From contig JAENYK010000002.1 of NCBI GenBank assembly GCA_016841825.1, forward strand, positions 1-64,000: a DNA stretch of 64,000 bases, in the 5' to 3' direction. The notes below the pieces were generated by a model, which was given only the letters and a program-made list of their open reading frames with translations, made no database searches and was not told where the DNA came from. Source of the stretch: Halothermothrix sp. Its GTDB lineage: Bacteria > Bacillota > Halanaerobiia > DY22613. Positions 25,530-33,965 of the stretch are shown here, piece by piece (position 1 is the first letter of the stretch; the number at the start of each line of letters is the position of its first letter). The position numbers were made by a program, and so were the translations under genes.

Positions 25530-25808
25530 GCAAATAAAAAAGTCGTCCATAAATATACAGGACGACAATAACCGCGGTACCACCTGAATTAATCTGTCAA
25601 TACAGATTCCCTCTTATTAGGAGCAGTGCTCTCTTTTTCCGGATAACGACGGATGACGGCAAAGCCTACTTAGTTTCAGCCCGCGACTCCAGGGTGTACT
25701 TCAGTCAATAGAGATTATCAGGTTCCAGCTCCCCCTGACTTTCTGTAAATCTCTAATATAGACTTACTCTCCCTTTCATAGTCTTTAATGTATTAACTTT
25801 ATAAAGGT
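25530..25808 (-). promoter_or_regulatory. T-box riboswitch, tyrosine specifier (UAC)
   Basis: On the minus strand the T-box consensus GGTGGTACCGCGG is at 25571-25583. It is followed by a terminator stem GTCGTCC/GGACGAC (25542-25566) and a T run. Stem I begins near AGTAAGTC and ends with GAAG-UAC-ACCCTGGAG; the UAC at 25696-25698 occupies the usual specifier position between GAAN and ACC. Uncharged tRNA-Tyr should therefore allow read-through into the lyase gene. Confidence 0.85.
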
Positions 25809-25837
25809 ATTATAATACGCATGGAAGTATTTGTCAA
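25809..25837 (-). promoter_or_regulatory. Consensus sigma-A promoter for the T-box/lyase transcript
   Basis: Minus-strand TTGACA (25832-25837) and TATAAT (25809-25814) are separated by exactly 17 bp, a perfect consensus promoter. It lies between the stop of the TSUP gene and the T-box leader. Confidence 0.85.
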
Positions 25838-25859
25838 TGGTTTTTTAAAAAAATTTTTC

Positions 25860-26588
25860 TTAACTGATCCCGGAAATTATCGATAAAATCCCCATAATAA
25901 GAATTAATCCAATGGTTATTCGCTTAAAGTGGTCTTCTTTAACTCTATTGCCGAGAGCTATACCCAACATTACTCCTAAAACTAATGCAGGAAGTAGAAA
26001 TCCTATTAATTTTAAAACTTCAACGGTTATTAATCGTTTATATAAAAATGTAAACAGGGTCATAATGTTGAGTATCCAAAAATAGGCGGTCAGTGTAGCC
26101 CGAAAAGCTTGCTTTCCCAGACCTTGATTTGTTAGAAAAAGAATTACTGGCGGGCCACTAAGGCTCACACTTCCATTCAACAATCCACTGATAATTCCTA
26201 TAGGTATTAAAGCGATCTGCTCTTTTTTGAGTTGAACCCGATACCCAAAATGAAAAAAAATTGCCGACACAGTTACGATAACCCCGATTATTATTTGTAA
26301 CTTTTCTTCAGAAACATTTAGCAAGATATTTGCTCCGATTGGAGTAGCTATTACAGCTGAGATAATCAATAAATATATTTTCTTTAGGTTGACATGTTCT
26401 CTGATCTGATAGAGAATTATTGCATTCATAATCAGACTATAGATTATTGAAATCGGTACAATAATCTTAATGGGTAAGATAAAACTTAATAAAGGTACTG
26501 CCAATAGTGAAAATCCAAAACTGGTTAAACCTTGAAGAAATCCTGCTGTAAAAATTATGACTAGTCCAACGGATATTACCATGTTCAT
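25860..26588 (-). CDS. TSUP/TauE-SafE family membrane transporter
   Basis: This 242-aa protein has about eight hydrophobic segments. The first half contains GFLQGLTSFGFSLLAVPLLSF and the second half GIISGLLNGSVSLSGPPVILFL, the duplicated signatures of the TSUP family (sulfite, sulfoacetate or similar organosulfur/anion exporters). GGAGG lies 11 nt before the ATG on the minus strand. Substrate is not predictable. Its stop lies 23 bp from the -35 box of the downstream lyase promoter, so the two genes are separately controlled. Confidence 0.85.
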   Translation of the reverse strand: MNMVISVGLVIIFTAGFLQGLTSFGFSLLAVPLLSFILPIKIIVPISIIYSLIMNAIILYQIREHVNLKKIYLLIISAVIATPIGANILLNVSEEKLQIIIGVIVTVSAIFFHFGYRVQLKKEQIALIPIGIISGLLNGSVSLSGPPVILFLTNQGLGKQAFRATLTAYFWILNIMTLFTFLYKRLITVEVLKLIGFLLPALVLGVMLGIALGNRVKEDHFKRITIGLILIMGILSIISGIS

Positions 26589-26663
26589 TTACTTATAGTC
26601 CTCCTGTTAAAATTCTTATAATAGATTTCAAAAATTATTATACCACGGTTTGTAAGTATTGTA

Positions 26664-26775
26664 TATCTAAGTTTTATGACCTTCACTTCTATAAGTGGGA
26701 GCTGTTTTGTCCTACTTCAGGTGGGGTTGAATCCCCATCTGAAGCCTCGAGGTTCAGCTTTAGCTGAACGAGTTC
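26664..26775 (-). repeat. Dispersed hairpin repeat, copy 2
   Basis: This copy is closely similar to copy 1 in the same orientation, with the three hairpins conserved and compensatory differences in the central stem (CTTCAGATGGGGATTC..). It lies upstream of the TSUP gene on the minus strand and 170 bp before the S9 peptidase gene on the plus strand. Confidence 0.75.
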
Positions 26776-26949
26776 GGATTTTGAGTTGAGAAAAATCGTT
26801 CGCGAACTTTAATTGGGAATCGAAGTAAATATATATTTTGTATAAAAAATAAATATAATAAAGGAATTGACCCCTCAAAAGGCGAAAGTCAGATATGAGA
26901 AAATATTTAGAGTTGCGAAAGAAATTTGTCCAGAAGGAGGGTATTGAAG

Positions 26950-29040
26950 ATGGAAAAGCGCTACATTAAACCGGAAGACCTATATGCTTTTAAAAATCAG
27001 GGAGATGTTCAAATATCAGTTGATGGTAATTGTATAGCTTATGTGGTTCAGCGATTTAATAGAAAAGAAGATGAGTCGTTAACTGATATCTTTGTGTATG
27101 AGGTTGATTCTAAAAAGACACGCCAGATTACTTTTACCGGGAAGAACAGTTCGCCAGTCTTTGCACCAGATGGACAAAGGTTGGCTTTCATCTCAAAACG
27201 GAATGAGAAAAGTCAAATTTGGATATTGGATTTAAATGGCGGTGAAGCCTGGTGCTTAAAAACAAAAGAGACGGTCTCAGGGCCGTTGATCTGGACACCT
27301 GATGGGGGTAGTATTATTTATTCTGCTGAAGTTTTTAGCCATGAAGAATCATGGATTCCTTATCCAGGTGCACCGGAATATGACCGGGAACGGATAGTCA
27401 AATTAAGCGAGAAGCTTCATGAAGAAAAGAAGAAAAGTGATGAGGATAAGAAAGAGAACAAGGTCAAGGTTATAACAAGATTTAACTATAGATTTGACGG
27501 AGTGGGGTATTATGGAGATGTGCGTCAACAGGTTTTTATCACTCCTGTACCAACGACTCCTGATCCGGATTGGGAAGGTCAAAGCAGGCAACTGACTGAA
27601 GGAGATTATAATCATGACAGCGCAGCTATCTCTCCTAATGGTAAGTATTTGGCCGCCAAATCCCGACAGACCGAGACTGCCGACATGGAAAAGAAATCTG
27701 ATATCTGGGTATTTGAGATAGATAATGGTAATAGTCACTTGCTTTATGATGCTCCTGGCCCGGTACACAATTTATCCTGGTCACCTTGCGGAAACTATCT
27801 TGCTTTTGTTGGTCATGATCTGGCAGAAGATCTATCCACAACTTCAGACCTGTGGATATTAGGTATAGGTGGTTACATAGATAATCTGGAGAGAGGGGAA
27901 GCAGCCCGACCTCTGACTGTTGAGAATGCTTCTAATGTGACCAGATCTCTGGATCGACCCATTGGTGGTCAAGGATCTGATATGAGGTATAAATCCAGTG
28001 GAAGTCTGGGATGGCAGGGAGACAAATTATTTTTCCTCTTAAGTGACCGGGGTGTGGGATGTATCTATCGAATTGTTCCTTCTGCCCAGGCAGAACCGAT
28101 TCTGGTAGATCGGAAGATGAGCATCTCAAGTCTGGCAGTAGGAAAAGAGTTTCTGGTCTATAGTGCCTCTAGCCCAGTTAAACCGGAAGAGTTGTATATA
28201 TATAGAAAAGATGAGATAAAACAATTGACCACTCTTAACCAGGATTTGTTGAGAGAGATAGAGATTGGGTCATGGGAGGAATTTACCTATAAAAGTGACG
28301 ATGGACAGTCTATTGATGGATGGATAATCTATCCACCTAAATTTAATCCAGAAGAAATATATCCACTGGTTTTATTGGTACACGGTGGTCCTCATGGTGC
28401 ATATGGCCCGGGATTTATGTTCACTGCTCAAATCTTTGCCGCTGAAAATTATGTAGTGTTATACACTAATCCCAGAGGTAGTCAGACTTATGGTCAAGAG
28501 TTTGCATCCTGCATTGATAAAAACTGGGGTGATCGGGACTATGCTGATGTGATGGCAGGAGTTGATGCAGTAATTGAACGTGGTTTTGTTGATACTGAAC
28601 GCATGTTTGCTCACGGCTGGTCGTATGGAGGTTATCTGACATGTTGGATTGCCACCCAGACAGATTGTTTTAAAGCTATATGTGCGGGTGCCAGTGTAAC
28701 TAATATGATTAGTCAATATGGATGTTCAGATATTACTCTGGCCGATGAGCGGGAATGTGGTGGTCAACCCTGGAGAGATTATGAACACTTCATCCAACAT
28801 TCACCGCTGGGACATGTGGAGAATGTTCAGACTCCGATGATGTTAATGCATGGAGAGAATGACTATCGTGTACCAGTTGGGCAGACAGAGGAGTTCTATA
28901 TTGCGCTAAAACGTCTGGGGAAAGAAGTAATAATGATCAGGTATCCGGGAGAATATCATGGCCCGCGCCGTTTGATTCACAAATTAGATCGATATGAGCG
29001 GCTATTAGCCTGGTTTAATTATTATCGTGATCTGAAGTAA
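26950..29040 (+). CDS. S9-family serine peptidase (acylaminoacyl-peptidase/YuxL-like)
   Basis: This 696-aa protein has an N-terminal WD40-like beta-propeller (TolB-type repeats, about 20-400) and a C-terminal alpha/beta-hydrolase domain. The nucleophile elbow is GWSYGG, the Asp lies in HGENDYRVP, and the His in GEYHGP. It would release N-acylated or short oligopeptide residues in the cytoplasm; no signal peptide is present. The GGAGG at 26936-26940 is 9 nt from the ATG at 26950; earlier in-frame codons are less well placed. A strong terminator follows. Confidence 0.92.
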   Translation: MEKRYIKPEDLYAFKNQGDVQISVDGNCIAYVVQRFNRKEDESLTDIFVYEVDSKKTRQITFTGKNSSPVFAPDGQRLAFISKRNEKSQIWILDLNGGEAWCLKTKETVSGPLIWTPDGGSIIYSAEVFSHEESWIPYPGAPEYDRERIVKLSEKLHEEKKKSDEDKKENKVKVITRFNYRFDGVGYYGDVRQQVFITPVPTTPDPDWEGQSRQLTEGDYNHDSAAISPNGKYLAAKSRQTETADMEKKSDIWVFEIDNGNSHLLYDAPGPVHNLSWSPCGNYLAFVGHDLAEDLSTTSDLWILGIGGYIDNLERGEAARPLTVENASNVTRSLDRPIGGQGSDMRYKSSGSLGWQGDKLFFLLSDRGVGCIYRIVPSAQAEPILVDRKMSISSLAVGKEFLVYSASSPVKPEELYIYRKDEIKQLTTLNQDLLREIEIGSWEEFTYKSDDGQSIDGWIIYPPKFNPEEIYPLVLLVHGGPHGAYGPGFMFTAQIFAAENYVVLYTNPRGSQTYGQEFASCIDKNWGDRDYADVMAGVDAVIERGFVDTERMFAHGWSYGGYLTCWIATQTDCFKAICAGASVTNMISQYGCSDITLADERECGGQPWRDYEHFIQHSPLGHVENVQTPMMLMHGENDYRVPVGQTEEFYIALKRLGKEVIMIRYPGEYHGPRRLIHKLDRYERLLAWFNYYRDLK

Positions 29041-29066
29041 TTATGCGATCCAGAGTAGATGATATT

Positions 29067-29100
29067 AAAAGGTCCTCGAAGATAGTTGAGGGCCTTTTCT
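29067..29100 (+). terminator. Rho-independent terminator after the S9 peptidase
   Basis: An 11-bp stem (29067-29077 with 29088-29098, one G-T pair) with a 10-nt loop; the stem itself ends in TTTT. Confidence 0.7.
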
Positions 29101-29185
29101 AGAATATAGTTCTTTGATAAAGAGGACTTTTTTGTAAAACGAAGAATCTCAAAATTAATACTAGTGCATAGGAGGTAATCGTAAG

Positions 29186-30562
29186 ATGCTCAATTTGTTA
29201 AAGGAAATGATTAACCGATCAGCTGAATGGGTCGAGATTCGTTATCACAAACGAATTCATACAACTATTTCTATTAAAAATGGGGACTTGGAAAAATCTA
29301 ATATTAATACATTAGCTGGCGCTGGTGTACGGGTATTAGCTGATGGCAGTTGGGGTTTTGTTTCAACATCTGATCTGAGTAAAGAGGGATTGAGTTCTGC
29401 AATTGCTGAAGCTACTGCAGCAGCAAAAATCGGAGCAAAATTTCGCAAAAATAAGATTGCGGGAATAGCTTCAGGTAAAATAGCTCAGGGGAGATTTGAT
29501 TATGTTTCTGAGCGGCGGGAACCTGAATTGAAAGAGAAGATTAATACCCTTTTTGAGATGGATCAGAAGGTGAAAGGATATTCCGATCTGGTAATTACCA
29601 GCAGCATAATGTATGATCATTTTGATAATACCAAAGTTATTGTGAATTCTGATGGTTGTGAAGTAGAGATATTGGATCTAAAACAAGATATTGGTGTGAA
29701 TTGTGTGGTAAAAAAAGATGGCAAGATGGAAGTAGGTGGAGCCTCTACTGCTGCTACTGGAACCTGGGATGATATGTTTAAAAAATGTTCTCCCGATGAA
29801 TTAGTGAACAAAGCATGTCAGACAGCTGAGGAGAAATTAGCGGCTGATTATGTGAAAGGTGGTCAATATACTGTAATCCTGGATCCGGAGTTAGTAGGAT
29901 TGTTGGCTCATGAGGCTATAGGTCATACAGTGGAAGCAGATTTTGTTCTATCAGGTTCAGTAGTCAAAGATAAAATTGGTGAGCGGATTGGTAGTGAGTT
30001 GGTCACATTGATTGATGATGGTAATATTACTGGTGCCACTGGAATGGTCCTTGTTGATGATGAAGGTACACTTGCTGAACCTTCGATAGTTATTGATAAG
30101 GGAATTTTGACCGAATATCTACATAACAGAGAGAGTGCCCATCTGTTTAACACTCAGCCAAAAGGTAATGCCAGGGCTTACAATTATCGTGATGAACCGA
30201 TCATTCGCATGACCAATACCTGTATTATGGCTGGTAGCGATGACTTAGATGAGATGATTGCGGGAATCGATGATGGTTATCTTCTGGAAGGCTTTTTTGG
30301 TATGGGTCAGGCGGATTCTACAGGGGAGTTTATGTTTGGTGTTTCAAAGGGTTATCAGATCAAAGATGGTAAGTTAGGTCAAATGGTCAAAGGTATTACT
30401 ATCTCAGGACAGGCCTTTGATGTTTTGAAAAGTGTAGACGCAGTTAGTAAAGATTATAGATTAAACTCGACACGGGGTTTCTGTGGAAAAGGTCAACCTG
30501 CTAAAACAGATGACGGCGGACCATATATTCGCTGTCAGGTTACCATTGGCGGTCAACAGTAA
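29186..30562 (+). CDS. tldD: TldD-type metallopeptidase, pair 1
   Basis: This 458-aa protein carries the TldD zinc motif HEAIGH (HExxxH) followed by TVEADFVLSG. The C-terminal GKGQPAKTDDGGPYIR is characteristic. TldD forms a heterodimer with TldE/PmbA that degrades unfolded linear peptides and in E. coli matures microcin B17. GGAGGT 12 nt before the ATG fits. The partner gene follows after 17 bp. Codon use is normal for the window. Confidence 0.92.
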   Translation: MLNLLKEMINRSAEWVEIRYHKRIHTTISIKNGDLEKSNINTLAGAGVRVLADGSWGFVSTSDLSKEGLSSAIAEATAAAKIGAKFRKNKIAGIASGKIAQGRFDYVSERREPELKEKINTLFEMDQKVKGYSDLVITSSIMYDHFDNTKVIVNSDGCEVEILDLKQDIGVNCVVKKDGKMEVGGASTAATGTWDDMFKKCSPDELVNKACQTAEEKLAADYVKGGQYTVILDPELVGLLAHEAIGHTVEADFVLSGSVVKDKIGERIGSELVTLIDDGNITGATGMVLVDDEGTLAEPSIVIDKGILTEYLHNRESAHLFNTQPKGNARAYNYRDEPIIRMTNTCIMAGSDDLDEMIAGIDDGYLLEGFFGMGQADSTGEFMFGVSKGYQIKDGKLGQMVKGITISGQAFDVLKSVDAVSKDYRLNSTRGFCGKGQPAKTDDGGPYIRCQVTIGGQQ

Positions 30563-30579
30563 TCAAAGGAGGTCATGTG

Positions 30580-31908
30580 ATGAAAGATCTACAATTATGT
30601 CAGGATATTGTACAATTAGGTAAATCCATGGGTGCAGATGAGATTGAAGTCTATTATCATAAAGAACATAATGTTGAGGTAATAGTGGAAAAAAATGACC
30701 TGCAGATACCCAAAGGAGATAGGTATGAAGGAATTGGGGTACGGGTGATTAAAGATAAAAAAATGGGTTTCGCTACCACTAATCTATTAGCTGACGAGTC
30801 TTTAAAAGCTACAGTTCAGGGTGCTTTAGATTTAGCAGAAATGAATAAATCCAGTGAATACAATCAACTTCCAGACCCACAATCAGTAAGTCTTGTTGAA
30901 GGAATCCTGGATCCTAAAGGGTTTCAACTTAATATAGAAGGTGCAGTAGAACATGCGGGCAAGATAATTAGTACTTTCAAAGAATATCCAAAAGTTACTA
31001 TAGATTCTGCCAGTGTAAAGGGAACAATTGTGGCACGAGCTATCGCAAATTCACGGAACATTGCGCTCAGAGAAGATAAAACACTCTATGAGGATGTGGT
31101 TATGTGTTTTGCCAGAGATGGTGAAGAACTCACTTCTTTTGATATGGAGTTTGATGCCAATGCTGATCTCTGTAAATTAAATCCGTGGAAGAGGTTTAGA
31201 GACCTGGCCCAACGGCAGACTGATTCATTAGGAGCTAGCTCAATTCTCAGCTATAAAGGTCAAGTAATTTTGACTCCATCGGCTTTGACGAACATTATCC
31301 TGCACCCATTGTTGGCAATGATTAAAGGGGACGCAGTGGTAAATGGAATGTCTCCTTTAAAGGATAAGTTGGGAGAGATGATTGCCAGTTCTCTTCTGAC
31401 AATTGTTGATGATCCGACATTATCCAGTGGATACAGTTCCCAATCCTTTGATCGTGAGGGTGTTCCATCTGCCAGACTACCATTGATCTCTGAAGGTAAG
31501 CTTAAATCTTTTATTTATGACCATAAAACTGCTTTAAAAGCTAATACTACTTCTACAGGACATTCAGTCGGTGATAATCAGAATATGCGGCTGAATAACA
31601 CTAATGTAGTAATCAATCCTGGTGATACTCCTCTGGTTGAGATGATCAAGAGAATGGATAAAGGTATTATTATCAACCGATTCTCTGGTAATGCGGAACC
31701 GATTAGTGGAGATTTTTCGGGAGTAGTTAAAGGTGGGTTTTATGTAGAGAATGGCCAAATTGTTAAACCGATTAAAGAAGTTATGGTAGCAGGCAATGTT
31801 TATGGAATGTTGAACAATCTTGTGCAGATTTCGAAGGAGTCGGTTAGTTTGTTTAATCTCCATCTACCGCATATGTTATTTGATAATGTATCTGTTACTG
31901 GAAAGTAG
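30580..31908 (+). CDS. pmbA: PmbA/TldE-type partner, pair 1
   Basis: This 442-aa TldE-like subunit lacks HExxxH: the aligned region reads SALTNIILHPLLAMIKGDAV. That fits its non-catalytic role in the TldD/E heterodimer, where it shapes the chamber. The C-terminal NNTNVVINPGDTPLVEMI and SGDFSGVVKGG are family motifs. The ATG at 30580 is spaced about 7 nt from AAAGGAGGT, better than the GTG at 30577. Confidence 0.9.
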   Translation: MKDLQLCQDIVQLGKSMGADEIEVYYHKEHNVEVIVEKNDLQIPKGDRYEGIGVRVIKDKKMGFATTNLLADESLKATVQGALDLAEMNKSSEYNQLPDPQSVSLVEGILDPKGFQLNIEGAVEHAGKIISTFKEYPKVTIDSASVKGTIVARAIANSRNIALREDKTLYEDVVMCFARDGEELTSFDMEFDANADLCKLNPWKRFRDLAQRQTDSLGASSILSYKGQVILTPSALTNIILHPLLAMIKGDAVVNGMSPLKDKLGEMIASSLLTIVDDPTLSSGYSSQSFDREGVPSARLPLISEGKLKSFIYDHKTALKANTTSTGHSVGDNQNMRLNNTNVVINPGDTPLVEMIKRMDKGIIINRFSGNAEPISGDFSGVVKGGFYVENGQIVKPIKEVMVAGNVYGMLNNLVQISKESVSLFNLHLPHMLFDNVSVTGK

Positions 31909-31917
31909 CTCTTATCC

Positions 31918-31946
31918 GGGGTGGTCGCTCGACCACCCCTTTATAA
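31918..31946 (+). terminator. Terminator-like hairpin between pmbA and galK
   Basis: A perfect 10-bp GC-rich stem GGGGTGGTCG/CGACCACCCC (31918-31927, 31930-31939) with a 2-nt loop is followed by TTTATAAT. It probably ends the tldD-pmbA transcript or attenuates read-through into galK. Confidence 0.65.
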
Positions 31947-31974
31947 TCTTAACTAAAGGGGGAGGTAAGAGTTG

Positions 31975-33129
31975 ATGGATATTCGAGATGCGTTTATTAG
32001 TCAGTATGGAGAGACAGGTGTAATTAAGGTAATATCAGCACCTGGTAGAATCAATATGATCGGTGAACATACAGATTATAATGATGGATTCGTTTTGCCC
32101 GCTGCTATAGATAAGTATGTTACTCTGGTTGGAGCATTACGAAATGACAGGTTAGTTAAGATTTATAGTCAGGATTTGGATGATTACACCCAGTTTTCCC
32201 TGGACATGATCAAACCAGATAATGAACACCCCTGGGTAAATTATCTGGCAGGGGTGATCTATCTTTTTTTGACCCGTGGTTATGTTCTCAGAGGAATGAG
32301 TCTGGCTTTTACTGGTAACATTCCGATTGGTACAGGTCTTTCTTCTTCGGCGGCTCTGGAGGTGGCTACAGCATATCTTTTAAAAAGTCTGCACGAGATA
32401 GAGATAAGTCCTATTGAGATAATTAAATTGTGCCAGAGAGCGGAGAATGACTTTGTTGGGGTTAAATGTGGAATAATGGATCAATATATCTCTTGTCTGG
32501 GTCGTGGAGGGCAGGCACTTCTGATTGATTGTCGTACTTTAGAAGCTAAACCAGTACCGCTTCTTAATCACCAGGTAGGGTTGGTAATCGCTAATACTAA
32601 AGTAAAACACAATCTGGTAGAATCCGGATATAACCAGAGAAAGCAGGAATGTGAGGAGGCAGTAAAGCTTTTAAGTGAGTTAATTGGGGAGAGGAAAAGG
32701 GCTTTACGGGATGTAACGATTGAAGAGTTTGCAATGTATGGTCATAGGCTGCCTGAGTTGATCGGTCGGAGGGCTAAACATGTGATTAATGAAAATCAAC
32801 GGGTATTAACCGGTATGACTGCATTGACTCAAGGGAAATTTATTGAATTTGGTAAGCTGATGATTGAATCTCATCAGAGCTTGCGTAACCTGTATCAAGT
32901 TAGCTGCTCTGAGTTGGATTTGATGGTAGATCTTGCTTGTCAGGTTAGAGGGGTGTATGGGTCACGTATGACGGGTGGTGGTTTTGGGGGTTGTACTGTT
33001 AGTCTGGTTCAGACTGAACAGGTGACTGAATTCGTCAAATTTGTTGGAGATGGGTATGTACAAAGAACCGGAATTAAGCCCGAGTTTTATATCTGCAGTG
33101 TAGTAGATGGAGCGGAGTTGGCCAATTAA
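31975..33129 (+). CDS. galK: Galactokinase
   Basis: This 384-aa GHMP kinase phosphorylates galactose at C1 with ATP. Motif 1 (APGRINMIGEHTDYNDGF, near residue 22) is the galactokinase signature. Motif 2 (GTGLSSSAALEVA) is the ATP-binding loop, and motif 3 (RMTGGGFGGCTVSLV) is present near the C-terminus. The ATG at 31975 lies 7-8 nt after GGGGGAGG; a TTG one codon earlier is unlikely. No galT or galE adjoins, so Leloir partners must lie elsewhere. Confidence 0.93.
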   Translation: MDIRDAFISQYGETGVIKVISAPGRINMIGEHTDYNDGFVLPAAIDKYVTLVGALRNDRLVKIYSQDLDDYTQFSLDMIKPDNEHPWVNYLAGVIYLFLTRGYVLRGMSLAFTGNIPIGTGLSSSAALEVATAYLLKSLHEIEISPIEIIKLCQRAENDFVGVKCGIMDQYISCLGRGGQALLIDCRTLEAKPVPLLNHQVGLVIANTKVKHNLVESGYNQRKQECEEAVKLLSELIGERKRALRDVTIEEFAMYGHRLPELIGRRAKHVINENQRVLTGMTALTQGKFIEFGKLMIESHQSLRNLYQVSCSELDLMVDLACQVRGVYGSRMTGGGFGGCTVSLVQTEQVTEFVKFVGDGYVQRTGIKPEFYICSVVDGAELAN

Positions 33130-33387
33130 ATACAAGTTGTCCAAATTTAAACTAACCTGTAGTAAATTAACTTTTATCATAGTTCACTTTTTGTTTATGT
33201 AAAAAAATTTCAACAACTTGCAGGATAATACATTTTCATAAGGAATTTATCAATATCATTAATTTGCTATAATGGTTGTTCTATGATAGATAATTTGTGT
33301 GGTATTTTTTTAGATTCTTTTTAGGGATTTTTGATAATCTATAAATAGTGACAACTAAAATCAATAAAATAGGGAGGAGGGTTCAAA

Positions 33388-33615
33388 ATGGGGGTTTTCA
33401 GGAGGAGGACAAACTATCCAAAATGCTTTAGATACTTTAAAGAAGAGATAACTCAATTGAAGGAATTAGGTTATCATGATGTACAGATCAAAGAAATTTT
33501 TCGTAGTTTAGCAAATGTTAAAGCTAATCAGAAACTAAATGCTGCTGAACAAGAAGAGATTAGGGATAAGCTAAATAATTATATTGAGTTTGCTAAAAAG
33601 GCACTTAGAAATTAA
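33388..33615 (+). CDS. Hypothetical 75-aa basic protein
   Basis: Not recognised. This small basic protein opens GVFRRRTNYPKCFRYFKEEITQLK and is helical throughout, without membrane segments. The GGGAGGAGGG box gives very strong translation initiation, and the gene has its own terminator, so it is probably expressed. A TATAAT at 33268-33273 is a possible -10 element. Confidence 0.6.
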   Translation: MGVFRRRTNYPKCFRYFKEEITQLKELGYHDVQIKEIFRSLANVKANQKLNAAEQEEIRDKLNNYIEFAKKALRN

Positions 33616-33641
33616 CGGTGATTTTTGTTGACTATCTTGTA

Positions 33642-33670
33642 AGACCTCCTTTGGTGGAGGTCTATTTTGT
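33642..33670 (+). terminator. Rho-independent terminator
   Basis: An 8-bp stem AGACCTCC (33642-33649) with GGAGGTCT (33656-33663) is followed by ATTTTG. Confidence 0.75.
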
Positions 33671-33859
33671 AAACGTAGTTATGGATTGTCAGAAAGAAAA
33701 TATAGATCAGTATAGGTAGATATTTTTTCAATATTTATATGTATTAGTAAATTTACTGTAATATTTGGGTTAAAGCATAATGAAACTAGATAACACCTGG
33801 GCGTCACGGGAAAGTTATATATAAATGCATCTTATTTGCAATTTATGCAGTGGGAAAAC

Positions 33860-33889
33860 TTGTTTTTCCTACCTTTTATATGATACAAT
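33860..33889 (+). promoter_or_regulatory. Possible promoter of the BTAD regulator gene
   Basis: TTGTTT (33860-33865) and TACAAT (33884-33889) with an 18-bp spacer, about 70 bp before the start codon. Confidence 0.45.
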
Positions 33890-33950
33890 AAGATTGGCGT
33901 GAGATTGTTTGTTAATAAAAGTTTAGTAAAAATAAAGGAGTGAGTAGGTG

Positions 33951-33965
33951 ATGTTTATACTATGA
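33951..33965 (+). CDS. Four-codon upstream frame coupled to the BTAD regulator
   Basis: A minimal frame (Met-Phe-Ile-Leu-stop) starts at 33951, well placed 10 nt behind the AAAGGAG box. Its stop overlaps the regulator start (ATGA at 33962-33965). The regulator start itself is 21 nt from the box, too far for efficient direct initiation. Translation by reinitiation is therefore likely. Confidence 0.4.
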   Translation: MFIL

